A stretch of 55,467 nucleotides of DNA from Mesobacillus subterraneus (GCF_003937825.1 NZ_RSFW01000024.1:1-55467), one strand, 5' to 3'; positions 27,901-36,174 are shown, counted from the stretch's first letter. Program-made: numbers and translations. The notes: generated by a model not told the origin, from the sequence alone.

Positions 27901-28419
27901 GGTGCATATTTGCTCTTACCGTATTACGCAGCAGTCGGGCAAATTACAATCCCTCTAATATGGGAAAGGGAGGTATATATTCTTCCGTTCGTTGTTCTTG
28001 TGATTTTTCTGCGCTTTATGTTTAAAGGGAAACAAGCAAAAATCACCGGCTATATCCAATGGGCTGTACTGGTCATTGTTTCACTTCTGCTCATTCAGGA
28101 TGGACTTGCGAGCAATACCGTCTATGACGCATTGATTCTGGGATCTCTATCCCTGATCTCCATGCTTGCAGGCATGTGGCTGAGAGTGAAAGCTTATTTC
28201 TTCGTAGGCGCTGGAGTATTGCTCCTGAACGTCCTTCTACAGACCCGTCCATTCTGGGGAAATCTCCCTTGGTGGGGTTATCTGTTAATCGCCGGCTCGA
28301 TTTTAATCGGTGTCGCCAGCTTTAACGAATGGAATAAACAGAAAGGGGCCAAGGGAGAAAAAACTTTCTTCGTCAGATTAAAAGAGAAGCTGATACTCAA
28401 ACTGAAAAATTGGAATTAA
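24955..28419 (+). CDS. Very large polytopic membrane protein (1154 residues, DUF2157-like N-terminus)
   Basis: The N-terminal 100 residues are soluble: a short helical segment (RNELYHLKERGYISKQEYNTVSEAH), a Glu/Gln-rich coil and a Pro/Lys linker. From about residue 105 to the end the sequence is an almost unbroken series of hydrophobic segments, roughly thirty or more. The first membrane pair (NIGVIMLLIGGLFVATSNWE) resembles DUF2157 and related actinobacterial/Bacillus giant membrane proteins. No transport, glycosyltransferase or protease motif is evident. An AGGGGGAT RBS precedes the start. Monocistronic with its own promoter, operator and terminator. Function unknown. Confidence 0.8.
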   Translation: MDFTPNEEKRRVFRNELYHLKERGYISKQEYNTVSEAHNEYFNDLLHEKEKIENQRQQQVEKTEQVSASKTPAPVPAQIPVSTQPQPVKVRPKKSAEEIRERNISWSLNIGVIMLLIGGLFVATSNWETMASWMKAGSIALVSALFYGLAFVSYRVLKIEKTAFAFVVLGSLFLPIFTLSLGWFELLGPVLSFYGEGRFILGTISSSVLIPIYILLARKLSSRLFVWFTYIASTVSAAYLLRTFGLESDGFYLGLILFNTLLITLYHYLKKIGQHPLFAKELAIYSQANLVLSTLLLLFFYENAIFNGFNLILTAVVYLAMVFIDGRKEYHFVFSGMFVYGSYQILENLSFPEASIIGYSLLGFVFVLLPKLIDDQYSLKKSFQFTSAAVSGLAFVYITAEGMMLRSGTPSFTLFAAYLIIAANFLYLANVNSKLIFRYLSPIFLASALFEAVLQIGNWLYIENLYLPIFFIGFTLFMGGSWQVKPKFLQVIRTSSRDVGMAIMLFMVLVAFASFGWWELGLMFLLTSFTFFIMTRVEKRALLPMAGQWAAPVSLGLSVASLGEELNILSEHYHHFLGLPGSFAIAGVVLLGLSKILSNRKENELAHKTFYISHGFYASSLFFTFTAPVPNIYGESLIWLGGILMSLLLYKTTKASTVAYTAGVISLAWYLITIDSINEEIVPFTSFAEAILFPAGGWLLLGAAAVLVRKDRELSNSFAWVAHVYMAPTLLLTFIMYQEKAIWTFLIAMIVYGSNLFFVKKEWKIKSLLYAAFIAMFLVVKTAIIHLYSQDLGHYAFLTSSLLIAAFWYKSSAAFRQRTLYFLVPFSFIGIATFLLVYPYSWALFGFTSGYATALLILLHRIKWDLLAIVPLILFYYGTQQIIFQERMEAVWDILLLASLGVLLLCVGRYVYQNLWEKGGAYGIRSLDAYTVTGFIFFLSLLPLAMETFWAQIVHGLLVSAGLWVQSRRVHGKGIEAIRFIAGAYLLLPYYAAVGQITIPLIWEREVYILPFVVLVIFLRFMFKGKQAKITGYIQWAVLVIVSLLLIQDGLASNTVYDALILGSLSLISMLAGMWLRVKAYFFVGAGVLLLNVLLQTRPFWGNLPWWGYLLIAGSILIGVASFNEWNKQKGAKGEKTFFVRLKEKLILKLKNWN

Positions 28420-28422
28420 TAT

Positions 28423-28459
28423 AAGCCGGCAAGGGTGTAGACACTCTTGCCGGCTTTTT
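28423..28459 (+). terminator. Terminator of the large membrane protein gene
   Basis: AAGCCGGCAAGGGTGT pairs with ACACTCTTGCCGGCTT, then T-run; a 16-bp near-perfect stem. Confidence 0.9.
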
Positions 28460-28643
28460 ATACATTTTTCATCCTAAATAGGTTGAATCTAAAAGGAACC
28501 CCTCGATCCAGATCTGCATTATATATAGTGAATGGAATTCGGACAAGTTAAACAGTAAGCAAAAATTAGATGCATTTTTATGCAAAATCTGTTACCATTC
28601 ATAAAAATAAGGGAAGAAATATACTAGCTAAGGAGGGTAGGTT

Positions 28644-29189
28644 ATGAGGGATGTTACACTTTTGGATCTATACGAACACCATATTGCCCAGAAATACTTG
28701 AAGCGGTCCGGGATGGCCCATGCCATTGCTGTGGCCTACCACGCTTTTCACCTCGCCAAGGAGCATAATGTCGATGTTGATATTGCTGCAAAAGCAGGAT
28801 TTCTCCATGATATTGGCCATTTTACATGGTACAGGAACGGCAAATGGGATTATGAGCTCTACCGGAAAAACGATATCCATCCAATTAAAGGCGCAGAAAG
28901 AGCCCATAAACTTTTAATCAGACTCGGAGAAAACCCCGTCCAGGCGAAAGCCACTTCACTGGCAATCCTTTTCCACACTGACTCCTTTTTACCTTCAAAT
29001 GATATCGTCCGCACCCCGCTGCAGCAGGTAGTAAAATGGGCAGACGAAAAAGACAAGGAAGAAGGAGGTAATCATCATTACCGAAAAATCGATGAAGAAC
29101 GAGCCAGAAAGAGCATTATCCGGCTCGACAGCATGATTGATGAAGAACTGAGGAAAAAGAATGAACCAGATTACAGTAGAATGAAATAA
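28644..29189 (+). CDS. HD-domain phosphohydrolase
   Basis: The 181-residue cytoplasmic protein carries the HD metal-binding pattern: H26 (GMAHAIAVA), H55-D56 (GFLHDIGHF), and further His/Asp downstream (LFHTDSF, KWADEKD). It is of the small predicted-HD (YfbR/YedJ-like size) class, likely acting on nucleotides or phosphate esters. RBS AAGGAGGG. Monocistronic; exact substrate unknown. Confidence 0.85.
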   Translation: MRDVTLLDLYEHHIAQKYLKRSGMAHAIAVAYHAFHLAKEHNVDVDIAAKAGFLHDIGHFTWYRNGKWDYELYRKNDIHPIKGAERAHKLLIRLGENPVQAKATSLAILFHTDSFLPSNDIVRTPLQQVVKWADEKDKEEGGNHHYRKIDEERARKSIIRLDSMIDEELRKKNEPDYSRMK

Positions 29190-29195
29190 TAAAAA

Positions 29196-29248
29196 CAAAA
29201 AACGGAAGGGCAACGAATGAGTGAATCCGGTACCTTTCCGTTTTTTTT
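29196..29248. terminator. Terminator between convergent HD and lipoprotein genes
   Basis: AAAAAACGGAAGG pairs with CCTTTCCGTTTTTT around a 22-nt loop; A- and T-runs let it act both ways. Confidence 0.75.
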
Positions 29249-29262
29249 AATTCATTTCCCTC

Positions 29263-29757
29263 TTATCTTGCTTGAGGAAAACTTCTTTCGATTGTTGTAT
29301 TGAATTTCTCCGTCAATCCCACAATCGGTCTGCCGCTTTGAAGCTGATCGCGATAGTCCTGCATTTCTACTGCAAAATCGGCATTTGAAGAAATATATAC
29401 TTCGCTGATGCTTTCATCAATCGAACGAATTTGCTCTGCAATTTTACGTTTTACTTCACCTGAAACATTGTCTGTATCCCCATTTTCAAGTACCACCGCT
29501 ACATATGCTTTTCGTTGAACCGTTATGATTGTGGCACTTTGAACTTCTCCAAGCATTTCAACCTGTTCCTCGAGATTATTGTCAACATGCATCCGATAGG
29601 TTTGATTATAGGAATTGAACCGATGCTCTTCGTTAACATTCTGGATCTGGATTCCTTGATCATTCACCCGATTAACTTGCGCACCTTCATCTCTGTAAGT
29701 ATTGCACCCTGTGAAAACAAGGACTGTAAATAGCAGCAATAGGCTGAACTTCTTCAT
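29263..29757 (-). CDS. YhcN/YlaJ-family sporulation lipoprotein
   Basis: The 164-residue protein starts at 29757, 8 nt behind AGGAGG; a GTG two codons earlier is too close to the RBS. Residues 1-18 are a lipoprotein signal with lipobox FTGC. The body contains the conserved segment ATIITVQRKAYVAVVLENG and the VKRKIAEQIRSIDESISEVYISSNADF motif of the YhcN/YlaJ family. Members are found in the spore or forespore membrane of Bacillus; their exact role in germination or outgrowth is not settled. Confidence 0.85.
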   Translation of the reverse strand: MKKFSLLLLFTVLVFTGCNTYRDEGAQVNRVNDQGIQIQNVNEEHRFNSYNQTYRMHVDNNLEEQVEMLGEVQSATIITVQRKAYVAVVLENGDTDNVSGEVKRKIAEQIRSIDESISEVYISSNADFAVEMQDYRDQLQSGRPIVGLTEKFNTTIERSFPQAR

Positions 29758-29933
29758 TGGCACATCCTCCTATTTTTTAACTCGTGAATAGAATGTCCCA
29801 AACAAAGGAGATTTATTCAAAATTTTCCATATCGGAGTAGTGGGCAAAAGGGCATTTGAAAGAGTAAAAGTCTAAGGAATTTTATAAAAAAGGGGTCATA
29901 AAATTTATAGATTGAAAATTTAGGAGGGTTGCG

Positions 29934-30662
29934 ATGAAAAAGTTAAGAGGTTTATTAAGTATAGCGGTTTTCCTTTTAGTTGTGTTTACATTTATTTCAC
30001 CAGCATCTGCAGCAAAGAGGGTGCCAATCACCTCGGAGAAAGACCCTGTTATTTTTGTTCATGGATTTACAGGCTCCTCTTCCAGCTTTGATAATATGAA
30101 ACAATGGCTGGTCAATCAGGGGTGGCCATCAAATTACCTGTATGCAATTCAGTATTCCAATACTACGGGAAGCAATGTGAATAACGCATATGAATTGCAA
30201 TCCTTCATTAAAAATGTCCTTCGTCAGACCAAAGCAGCAAAAGTGGATATCATCGCTCATAGTATGGGCGGTTTAAGCACTCGCTACTATATCAAACATC
30301 TGGACGGTGCAAAGACAGTCGATGATGTGATCACACTCGGATCTCCTCATCACGGCACTAATTCATCTTACTTTGGATTATGGACGGATGGAGGACGTGA
30401 GATGGTGCCAGGTAGCAGCTTCCTTAATAATTTGAATAACCCTGATGAAACCCCGAATGGCATTGATCCTGCTTCGATCATCCAGTATACATCCATTTAC
30501 AGCAGTGCTGATACCGTCATAACTCCATATACCAGTTCAATCATCGCAGGTGCTGATAACCTGGAAATCAGCGGGGTAAGCCACAGCGGACTTCTGACAG
30601 ATGCCTCTGTCAGGCCATTGATCCTGAACGGTCTCCAGGATGGCGGGAAGAATACAAATTGA
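29934..30662 (+). CDS. Secreted triacylglycerol lipase (Bacillus LipA-like)
   Basis: The 242-residue alpha/beta hydrolase has a Sec signal peptide (residues 1-26, cleavage near ASA-A). Residues 40-45 VIFVHGF give the oxyanion region. The nucleophile S110 stands in AHSMGG, where Ala replaces the first Gly of the usual GxSxG, the mark of Bacillus subfamily I.4 lipases. The catalytic His is likely in GVSHSGLL. It is longer than B. subtilis LipA (212 residues). RBS TAGGAGGG. Monocistronic. It hydrolyses short- to medium-chain esters outside the cell. Confidence 0.93.
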   Translation: MKKLRGLLSIAVFLLVVFTFISPASAAKRVPITSEKDPVIFVHGFTGSSSSFDNMKQWLVNQGWPSNYLYAIQYSNTTGSNVNNAYELQSFIKNVLRQTKAAKVDIIAHSMGGLSTRYYIKHLDGAKTVDDVITLGSPHHGTNSSYFGLWTDGGREMVPGSSFLNNLNNPDETPNGIDPASIIQYTSIYSSADTVITPYTSSIIAGADNLEISGVSHSGLLTDASVRPLILNGLQDGGKNTN

Positions 30663-30664
30663 TC

Positions 30665-30700
30665 AAAAAGACGGCCAGCTGTAATGCTGGCCGTCTTTTT
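30665..30700. terminator. Bidirectional terminator between lipase and AI-2E-family genes
   Basis: AAAAAGACGGCCAGC pairs with GCTGGCCGTCTTTTT around TGTAAT, perfect 15-bp stem. Confidence 0.95.
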
Positions 30701-30704
30701 GAAC

Positions 30705-31790
30705 TCATTTTCCGGTATTGATGCTTTTTCGGTTCTCTCGGAGCTTATAAAATTTCCAAACATCTTTAATGATGATTTTTATGACAGAATAGAGTGGGAT
30801 CGCAATCAGGATTCCGATGAAGCCATATATGGAACCTGCGGCAATCAGCAGCAGGATGACCGTAATCGGGTGGATATTGAGCTTTTTACCCATTACCTGA
30901 GGCGTGACGAGATTTCCTTCCAGCTGCTGGACAACGACAAGGACGATCAGTACCTTTACCATCATCATCGGGCCAGTTGCCAGTGCAACGAACAATGCAG
31001 GAAGCACACCAATGAGCGGTCCAAGAAACGGAACAACTGTCAGGAACATCGTAAAAATTGCGAGAATAAGTGCATAATCAAGCCCGATGATTTTATAACC
31101 GATATACATTAGCGTTCCATCGACAAGCGCAATGATGAATTGGCCTGTTACATAGGTGAACAGGGTCTGGTCGATATCTTTAAGGATCCTGTTTCCTTCC
31201 TGCTGGTGCTCATCAGGCACCCACCTCAGAATATAGGGCCTCAATTTTTCATCGTCTTTCAGGAAGAAAAAGACCAGAAATGGTACGACAACAAGCACTG
31301 TGGCTACGCTGGTGATGACTGTTATGACGGTGATGATATTTTCTCCCAGGTTTTGTGATACCCTGCTGAGATAATTGAGCGCCCTCTGCTTAATTTCATC
31401 GGCATTTATAAAACCGAGATCGTTTTTATCGATGACTTCTTCGGATTCCTTTGTTATTTCATCTGCTTTTTCAGGGAAGTTTTCGGTTAGACCGCTGATT
31501 TGCTCGATGACGATCGAACCCGCAAAATAGAAAAAGCCACTTAATAATCCAGTTCCAAGTACAAAGATAATCAGAATGCTAATCATTTTTGGCATGAATC
31601 GATTTAGCCATCTTACCGGCTTCCTCAATAAATAATAAACAAGCCCAGAAATCAGGACAGGAAAAAATATCGCAATAATGAAGTTTTGAAGAGGCCAGAC
31701 AAAGTAATCTATTTTACCAAAAAGAAAGATAATGATAAGGATCAGGATTGCTCCTGTCGCATATTTAAAAAATGGCCGGTGAAACCACAT
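30705..31790 (-). CDS. AI-2E family transporter (UPF0118, YtvI/PerM-like)
   Basis: The 361-residue polytopic protein has the family layout: N-terminal helices, a soluble loop (residues about 90-140, FPEKADEITKESEEV), and C-terminal helices with GPLIGVLPALFVALATGP and the GNLVTPQVMGKKLNIHP motif. Members have been linked to autoinducer-2 export, Na+/H+ antiport or other roles; which applies here cannot be told. Start ATG is preceded by GGGGGTTTAGGGA. Monocistronic. Confidence 0.9.
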   Translation of the reverse strand: MWFHRPFFKYATGAILILIIIFLFGKIDYFVWPLQNFIIAIFFPVLISGLVYYLLRKPVRWLNRFMPKMISILIIFVLGTGLLSGFFYFAGSIVIEQISGLTENFPEKADEITKESEEVIDKNDLGFINADEIKQRALNYLSRVSQNLGENIITVITVITSVATVLVVVPFLVFFFLKDDEKLRPYILRWVPDEHQQEGNRILKDIDQTLFTYVTGQFIIALVDGTLMYIGYKIIGLDYALILAIFTMFLTVVPFLGPLIGVLPALFVALATGPMMMVKVLIVLVVVQQLEGNLVTPQVMGKKLNIHPITVILLLIAAGSIYGFIGILIAIPLYSVIKIIIKDVWKFYKLRENRKSINTGK

Positions 31791-31906
31791 TCCCTAAACC
31801 CCCTACAGATTGTCTTTTCCTATTACTTACCTTAAAGGGAAGATGACTAAACAATGATGGTTGTCATATTGTGGACACACTAGACATATCATTATAAAAA
31901 TTGGTA

Positions 31907-31931
31907 GTTTCAAACGGCATGTAAAGGGTAA
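31907..31931 (+). promoter_or_regulatory. Candidate sigma-B promoter
   Basis: GTTTCA at 31907-31912, 13-nt spacer, GGGTAA at 31926-31931, about 70 nt before the 48-residue ORF. Confidence 0.4.
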
Positions 31932-32003
31932 ATATTCTGGTCAACAGAATTAGAATTATACATCAATTGCCACTGGTCATCTTCTGTGTAAAGGGGTTTC
32001 TGT

Positions 32004-32150
32004 ATGGTTGCAGTCGAGGAGCATTTACTGTTTATTAAGGAACTAGGGCGGTTATTTGATGAATACTCACAATGTAAGGACGAGGAATTGAAAAGCGAGA
32101 TTTATAAAGATATTCAGTTAATAGGAGAAGCAATCAACATTTCTTCTTGA
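32004..32150 (+). CDS. Small acidic protein, 48 residues, unrecognised
   Basis: Reads MVAVEEHLLFIKELGRLFDE and on to EAINISS, predicted helical and acidic. AAAGGGG stands 9 nt before the ATG and a strong terminator follows 15 nt behind the stop, so it looks like a complete monocistronic unit. No family was recognised. A sigma-B-like promoter upstream suggests stress expression. Confidence 0.65.
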   Translation: MVAVEEHLLFIKELGRLFDEYSQCKDEELKSEIYKDIQLIGEAINISS

Positions 32151-32164
32151 TTCCTTTATAGACC

Positions 32165-32200
32165 CGGCAAGCCTTAACATCAGGGCTTGCCGTTTTATTT
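32165..32200 (+). terminator. Terminator of the small acidic protein gene
   Basis: CGGCAAGCC pairs with GGCTTGCCG, then TTTTATTTT. Confidence 0.85.
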
Positions 32201-32272
32201 TCATACATAATAGGTCATTCACCACTGCTTCCGTCATATACATGAAACAAGCATATGAAAGGGGAGGGTTAT

Positions 32273-32695
32273 ATGGGAATTGACCTTTCAAGGGAACAGT
32301 ATCTGACACTGGTAAAATTGCTGCAGCTTGGCAATTGGCCGCTTGGCCTTACAGAGGCTGATCAGGATCTGGTAAGCAAAGCAGAGGATCTGGAACAATA
32401 TATTTTTTCTCTGGCTAACGAATTCGAAGCCGCCGATGAGATTTACTACGATCGAGAGGAAGAATACTATTATTTATCAGAAAACCTGAAAGAAACGGTC
32501 GAAGCCATTATTGATGAGTACGAGGAAGAAGTATTTTGGGACCAGCTGACACACAAGCTCGCCACTATTGACCTGAAGCGTGAAGTGAATATCAATGCTA
32601 CCATTGAAGAAAAGATCAATCGCCTGTTCCAGCTGAAGGCACGCTATGAAAAATACTTCCTGGAAAATGGCTTGGACAATATCGACATTCTATAA
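32273..32695 (+). CDS. Acidic hypothetical protein, 140 residues
   Basis: Starts at 32273 behind AGGGGAGGG; begins MGIDLSREQYLTLVKLLQLG. It is highly acidic, predicted mostly helical, with YYDREEEYYYLSENL in the middle and a KARYEKYFLENG C-terminal segment. No signal peptide or membrane helix. I recognise no family. Monocistronic with a shared downstream terminator. Confidence 0.75.
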   Translation: MGIDLSREQYLTLVKLLQLGNWPLGLTEADQDLVSKAEDLEQYIFSLANEFEAADEIYYDREEEYYYLSENLKETVEAIIDEYEEEVFWDQLTHKLATIDLKREVNINATIEEKINRLFQLKARYEKYFLENGLDNIDIL

Positions 32696-32709
32696 TGAGG
32701 ACACACAGA

Positions 32710-32740
32710 AAAATCCGGCCCAAATACTGGCCGGATTTAT
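32710..32740. terminator. Bidirectional terminator, end of phn operon
   Basis: AAATCCGGCC and GGCCGGATTT pair; serves the + strand hypothetical and the minus-strand phnE gene, and reaches into the phnE stop region. Confidence 0.85.
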
Positions 32741-33573
32741 TTTATGAAGTATCTCGCTTTTTCCGATATAAAATCGGCAGCGAAAACGAGAATCAGATAG
32801 AAAAATAGCAGCAGGGTAATGTCCGTGTAATGGAAGAAACTCATGCTGAGCTTGAATTGCTGACCGAGTCCGCCAGCACCAACAAACCCTACCACAATCG
32901 TGGTTCTCATGATTACTTCCCAGCGATACAGGATATAGGTCAAAAAGCGGGGAAGGGCTGCTGGGAGCACACCATACAACAAAATTTGCACTCTGCCTGC
33001 CCCGCTTGATGCAAGATTGCGGATCGGGCGTGAGTCAAGATCCTCTATCACCTCAGCGCAAAGCTTTCCGAGGATACCAAAATTATGGAGAGCAAGCGCA
33101 ATTGCTCCTGGCAGGATACCGGGCTTAAAGATAAAGATGATGATCATCGCCCAGACAAGTTCAGGAACAGCACGTGAGAAGATATAACCTCCTCTTATGA
33201 AGCCAAATGAAATCCTGCCATGCCATTTTTTTACCAGTGTCAGAGAACCGTCAGCGACATTGCGTGCGGCCGGTACAACTGTCAATAGGGCACAGATTGT
33301 CGCAAATCCCGTTGCCATGATGCTCATGACCAATGTCTCCATCGTAAGTGCCCAGGCATTTCCCCAGCTTTCCGCGTTGAAAAAAGCAGGATTTTCCTCA
33401 CCTATACCAAAAAGCCCATTGAAAAATTTGCTTGCATACATGAGGTTTGATTGCGAAAACAGCGTGGACAAATTTGCATTTTCGACTGTAAATATAGACA
33501 GCCATGATCCTGCAGCAAGAAGGATGAGTGCATAAACTGAGGCCGTCACAAAGTTCAGTTTTCGCTTTTTCAT
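32737..33573 (-). CDS. phnE: Phosphonate/phosphite-type ABC transporter permease (second)
   Basis: The 278-residue permease has about six helices and the family segment RPIRNLASSGAGRVQILLYGVLPAALPRFLTYILYRWE (EAA loop), then VVGFVGAGGLGQQFKLSMSFFHY. It overlaps the first permease gene by 4 nt (ATGA) and ends the operon. Paired permeases are usual in phnDCEE systems. Confidence 0.9.
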   Translation of the reverse strand: MKKRKLNFVTASVYALILLAAGSWLSIFTVENANLSTLFSQSNLMYASKFFNGLFGIGEENPAFFNAESWGNAWALTMETLVMSIMATGFATICALLTVVPAARNVADGSLTLVKKWHGRISFGFIRGGYIFSRAVPELVWAMIIIFIFKPGILPGAIALALHNFGILGKLCAEVIEDLDSRPIRNLASSGAGRVQILLYGVLPAALPRFLTYILYRWEVIMRTTIVVGFVGAGGLGQQFKLSMSFFHYTDITLLLFFYLILVFAADFISEKARYFIK

Positions 33574-34370
33574 TGGATCAGCCTCTTTCTTAATTGATTG
33601 CTCCAGGCATCGATCAGGATGACAAGAATGATTAAAAAGAACACGAAGGTCCAGACTTCATCATAGTGCAGGTCATCCAGGCTCAGCTGGATCTGGTAAC
33701 CGAGCCCGCCAATTCCTACAAAACTCATGATCGCTGAGGAACGGACGGCACATTCAAATCGGTACATTGCATAGCTCGTAATGCTGGCCCTTACCATCGG
33801 CAGGTATCCATACCACAAAGCCTGAAGCTTCGAAGCTCCAGCAGCTTCCAAAGCTCTAATCGGTTCCTGCGGTACGTCCTCAAGCATATCAGCAAAAATC
33901 CTGCCAAGTATCCCTCCATAGGGGATGGCTAGAGCGAAGATCGCCGCAAAAGGGGAAAGGCCGATCGATGCGACGAAGAGCCAGGCCCAGACTAGCTCGT
34001 GTATGGCCCTCATGAAGCCTAGCTGGCTCCGAAAAAAGGGCTTGATAAGCCTTTTATTTTTTTCTCCCGAAACCATCACACCTGAAGCGGCAACTCCAAA
34101 GAAAAATGCGATTATTAATGCCAGACTCATGCCGGCAGCAGCATATGAAAGAGTCGTCCAGCTTGATTCAAGGGCAAGGATCAGGATTTCACCTGATAAA
34201 TCTGGGGTAAAAAATGCCAGCCCAATTTGTTTTGCGGTAGTTAATCCTCCGTTATGGATTAATTCGCTGTTCCACTCAACAGAAAACAGGCTTGCAGCGA
34301 ACGCCAGCCCTAAAATCAGCGAGAGGATTTTTCGCTTATGCAGCTCAAAACTCATCCAGTTTCTCTCCAT
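33570..34370 (-). CDS. phnE: Phosphonate/phosphite-type ABC transporter permease (first)
   Basis: The 266-residue permease is homologous to its neighbour: EAA loop QEPIRALEAAGASKLQALWYG, then SFVGIGGLGYQIQLSLDDLHY. The ATG at 34370 is 1 nt from the phnC stop with AAGGAG inside the phnC end; a second ATG five codons on (with GGAGAG) is an alternative. Together with its partner it forms the membrane channel. Confidence 0.9.
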   Translation of the reverse strand: MERNWMSFELHKRKILSLILGLAFAASLFSVEWNSELIHNGGLTTAKQIGLAFFTPDLSGEILILALESSWTTLSYAAAGMSLALIIAFFFGVAASGVMVSGEKNKRLIKPFFRSQLGFMRAIHELVWAWLFVASIGLSPFAAIFALAIPYGGILGRIFADMLEDVPQEPIRALEAAGASKLQALWYGYLPMVRASITSYAMYRFECAVRSSAIMSFVGIGGLGYQIQLSLDDLHYDEVWTFVFFLIILVILIDAWSNQLRKRLIQ

Positions 34371-34371
34371 A

Positions 34372-35118
34372 TTACGAATGCTCCTTCAAGCTGTATAGAC
34401 GTTTTATATGGTCGTCACTCACCGAAGAAGAAGGGAGGTCGAAAAAGAGCTCACCATTTTTAAGCGCGATCAACCGATCGAAGTATTTCCTGGCATATTC
34501 AACAGAATGCAGACTTGCAATCAATGTCTGTTTCTCTTCAGAAGCAATGTTGACCAATAGTTCGAGGACATCTTCAGCACGAGCAGGATCCAGGGATGCA
34601 ACTGGTTCATCAGCCAGGACAATTTCCGGACTCTGGACAAGGAGGCGTGCAAGCGCGACCCTTTGCTGTTCGCCGCCTGAGAGTTTAGAGGTGCGCTCAT
34701 AAAGCTTATCCTTCAAGCCAACTCGATCAAGAGCTGCTGTAGCATAATCCTTATCCTGCGGTATCAGCAGGGAAACCAATGATTTCATTACCCCCCAATC
34801 AGAAAGCCTTCCCGCAAGGACATTATGGATAACTGGAAGCTCACCGACCAGGTCAAACTGCTGTCTGATCATGCCTATTTTTTTTGCCCGTTTTTTCTGA
34901 TCCGTCATCTCTGCTATCTGCTTTCCGCTGATCACGATTTCTCCCTGATCTGGAGGAAATATAGCACCCAACATATTCAGCAGCGTTGTCTTCCCGGCAC
35001 CGCTTGGACCGATCAGCGCTACTAGTTCACCTTTTTCCACAGTAAAAGAAAGGGAAGATAATGCTATCTTCCGCTCATAGTTTTTCGATATTCTGTTGAC
35101 ATTTATAATTTCGGCCAT
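34372..35118 (-). CDS. phnC: Phosphonate/phosphite-type ABC transporter ATP-binding protein
   Basis: The 248-residue ATPase has Walker A GPSGAGKTTLL, Q-loop GMIRQQFDLV typical of PhnC, signature LSGGEQQRVALARLL, Walker B IVLADEPVASLDP and the H-loop ASLHSVEYA. It follows phnD by 8 nt. Confidence 0.93.
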   Translation of the reverse strand: MAEIINVNRISKNYERKIALSSLSFTVEKGELVALIGPSGAGKTTLLNMLGAIFPPDQGEIVISGKQIAEMTDQKKRAKKIGMIRQQFDLVGELPVIHNVLAGRLSDWGVMKSLVSLLIPQDKDYATAALDRVGLKDKLYERTSKLSGGEQQRVALARLLVQSPEIVLADEPVASLDPARAEDVLELLVNIASEEKQTLIASLHSVEYARKYFDRLIALKNGELFFDLPSSSVSDDHIKRLYSLKEHS

Positions 35119-35126
35119 CGTTACAC

Positions 35127-35987
35127 CTACTTGATAATCTTAAGTTCCTTTGCAACCTTTTCGATCGCTTCATAATTCTCATTCTTCGTTTCTATGAATT
35201 TATCCGTTTGAAGCAATTCCATAATTTCATTGTCTTCTGAAGTCATGGAAAGAATCGCTTCTTTTAATTTTGCCTTCGTTTCTTCATCAACCTTATTGAC
35301 CGTCCAGTTATAATCAAAATATTCAGGGGTAGTGTAGAACACTTTTACTTTCGTTTCATCCACTTTGCCTTCCTTAACAGCAGCTTCCCATACAGAGATA
35401 TTCAGCGCTCCCGTCTGGAACGCACCAGATTCAACCAGCTTATAAGTTTTATCATGGGAACCGGAGTAGTTTGGTTTTCCATCAAGTTCCTGGTCAGGAT
35501 CCACGCCGGCTTCCATCATGAAATAGCGGGGCATCAAGTGGCCTGAAGTTGAACTTTCACTTCCGAAGGTGAACGATTTTCCTTTTAAACCTTCCAGACT
35601 ATCAATATCAAGATCACTTTGGGCAATAAAGACGGATTTGAATTTTTCATCAATCGGTCTCTGAGCGAAAGCTTCCGCTTCAGGGACCAGGTTTCTTGCC
35701 TGGACACCAGTAAGGCCTCCAAACCAGGCCAGCTGGATTTCGCCGCGCTCAAAAGCAGTAACCAGAGCAGAATAGTCAACAGAAGGGACGTATTCCACTT
35801 TGAATCCTGTCTTTTCTCCCAGGTCCTTCGCAAAATCCTCCATGCTCCTGTTTAAGTCAGCTGCATTCTGGTCAGGGATTGCGCCAATTTTTATGGTTGT
35901 CGTTTCTGCCTTATCATCTTGACTTCCAGAACATGCCGTAAGAGTAAGGATGAATAGTATACTTATAAATACAATAATCTTTTTCAT
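35127..35987 (-). CDS. phnD: Phosphate/phosphite/phosphonate-binding lipoprotein
   Basis: The 286-residue binding protein starts at 35987 behind TAGGAGA; the longer frame upstream crosses the promoter. It has a lipoprotein signal ending in lipobox LTAC. The mature part follows the PhnD/PtxB fold: IKIGAIPDQNAADLNRSM, VPSVDYSALVTAFERGEIQLAWFGGLTG, SSTSGHLMPRYF. No C-P lyase, phosphonatase or phosphite dehydrogenase gene is in the window, so the ligand remains open. Confidence 0.92.
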   Translation of the reverse strand: MKKIIVFISILFILTLTACSGSQDDKAETTTIKIGAIPDQNAADLNRSMEDFAKDLGEKTGFKVEYVPSVDYSALVTAFERGEIQLAWFGGLTGVQARNLVPEAEAFAQRPIDEKFKSVFIAQSDLDIDSLEGLKGKSFTFGSESSTSGHLMPRYFMMEAGVDPDQELDGKPNYSGSHDKTYKLVESGAFQTGALNISVWEAAVKEGKVDETKVKVFYTTPEYFDYNWTVNKVDEETKAKLKEAILSMTSEDNEIMELLQTDKFIETKNENYEAIEKVAKELKIIK

Positions 35988-36005
35988 TTTAAATCTCCTA
36001 TATAA

Positions 36006-36037
36006 ATAAATTTTATGGACTCTATAAAATTTATCAA
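36006..36037 (-). promoter_or_regulatory. phnD promoter covered by an 11+11 bp perfect inverted repeat
   Basis: On the minus strand: -35 TTGATA (36037-36032), 16-nt spacer, -10 TAAAAT (36015-36010). ATAAATTTTAT (36006-36016) and its exact reverse complement ATAAAATTTAT (36024-36034) flank a 7-bp spacer GGACTCT, covering most of the promoter and lying 19 bp before phnD. Confidence 0.7.
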
Positions 36038-36129
36038 TAATACGAAGATAACTCAATACCCTTTAATCGATATTTCTATATTTTTTGTTTCAGGAATCAA
36101 GCAGCGTTACACCGTAAGATAGTATGCAG

Positions 36130-36166
36130 AAAGAAAACAACCTGCCAACGTATTTGAGGCAGGTTG
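36130..36166 (-). terminator. Terminator of the ABC-F gene
   Basis: CAACCTGCC and GGCAGGTTG pair; the minus strand continues with TTTTC. Confidence 0.8.
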
Positions 36167-36174
36167 CTGATTGT

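Noticed and set aside
25082-27958. Several + strand open frames inside the giant membrane protein gene
   Set aside because: Shadows of the 1154-codon frame, no RBS of their own.
32737-36056. Complete phosphonate degradation cluster
   Set aside because: Only the transporter is present; no C-P lyase, phosphonatase or phosphite dehydrogenase frames were seen.
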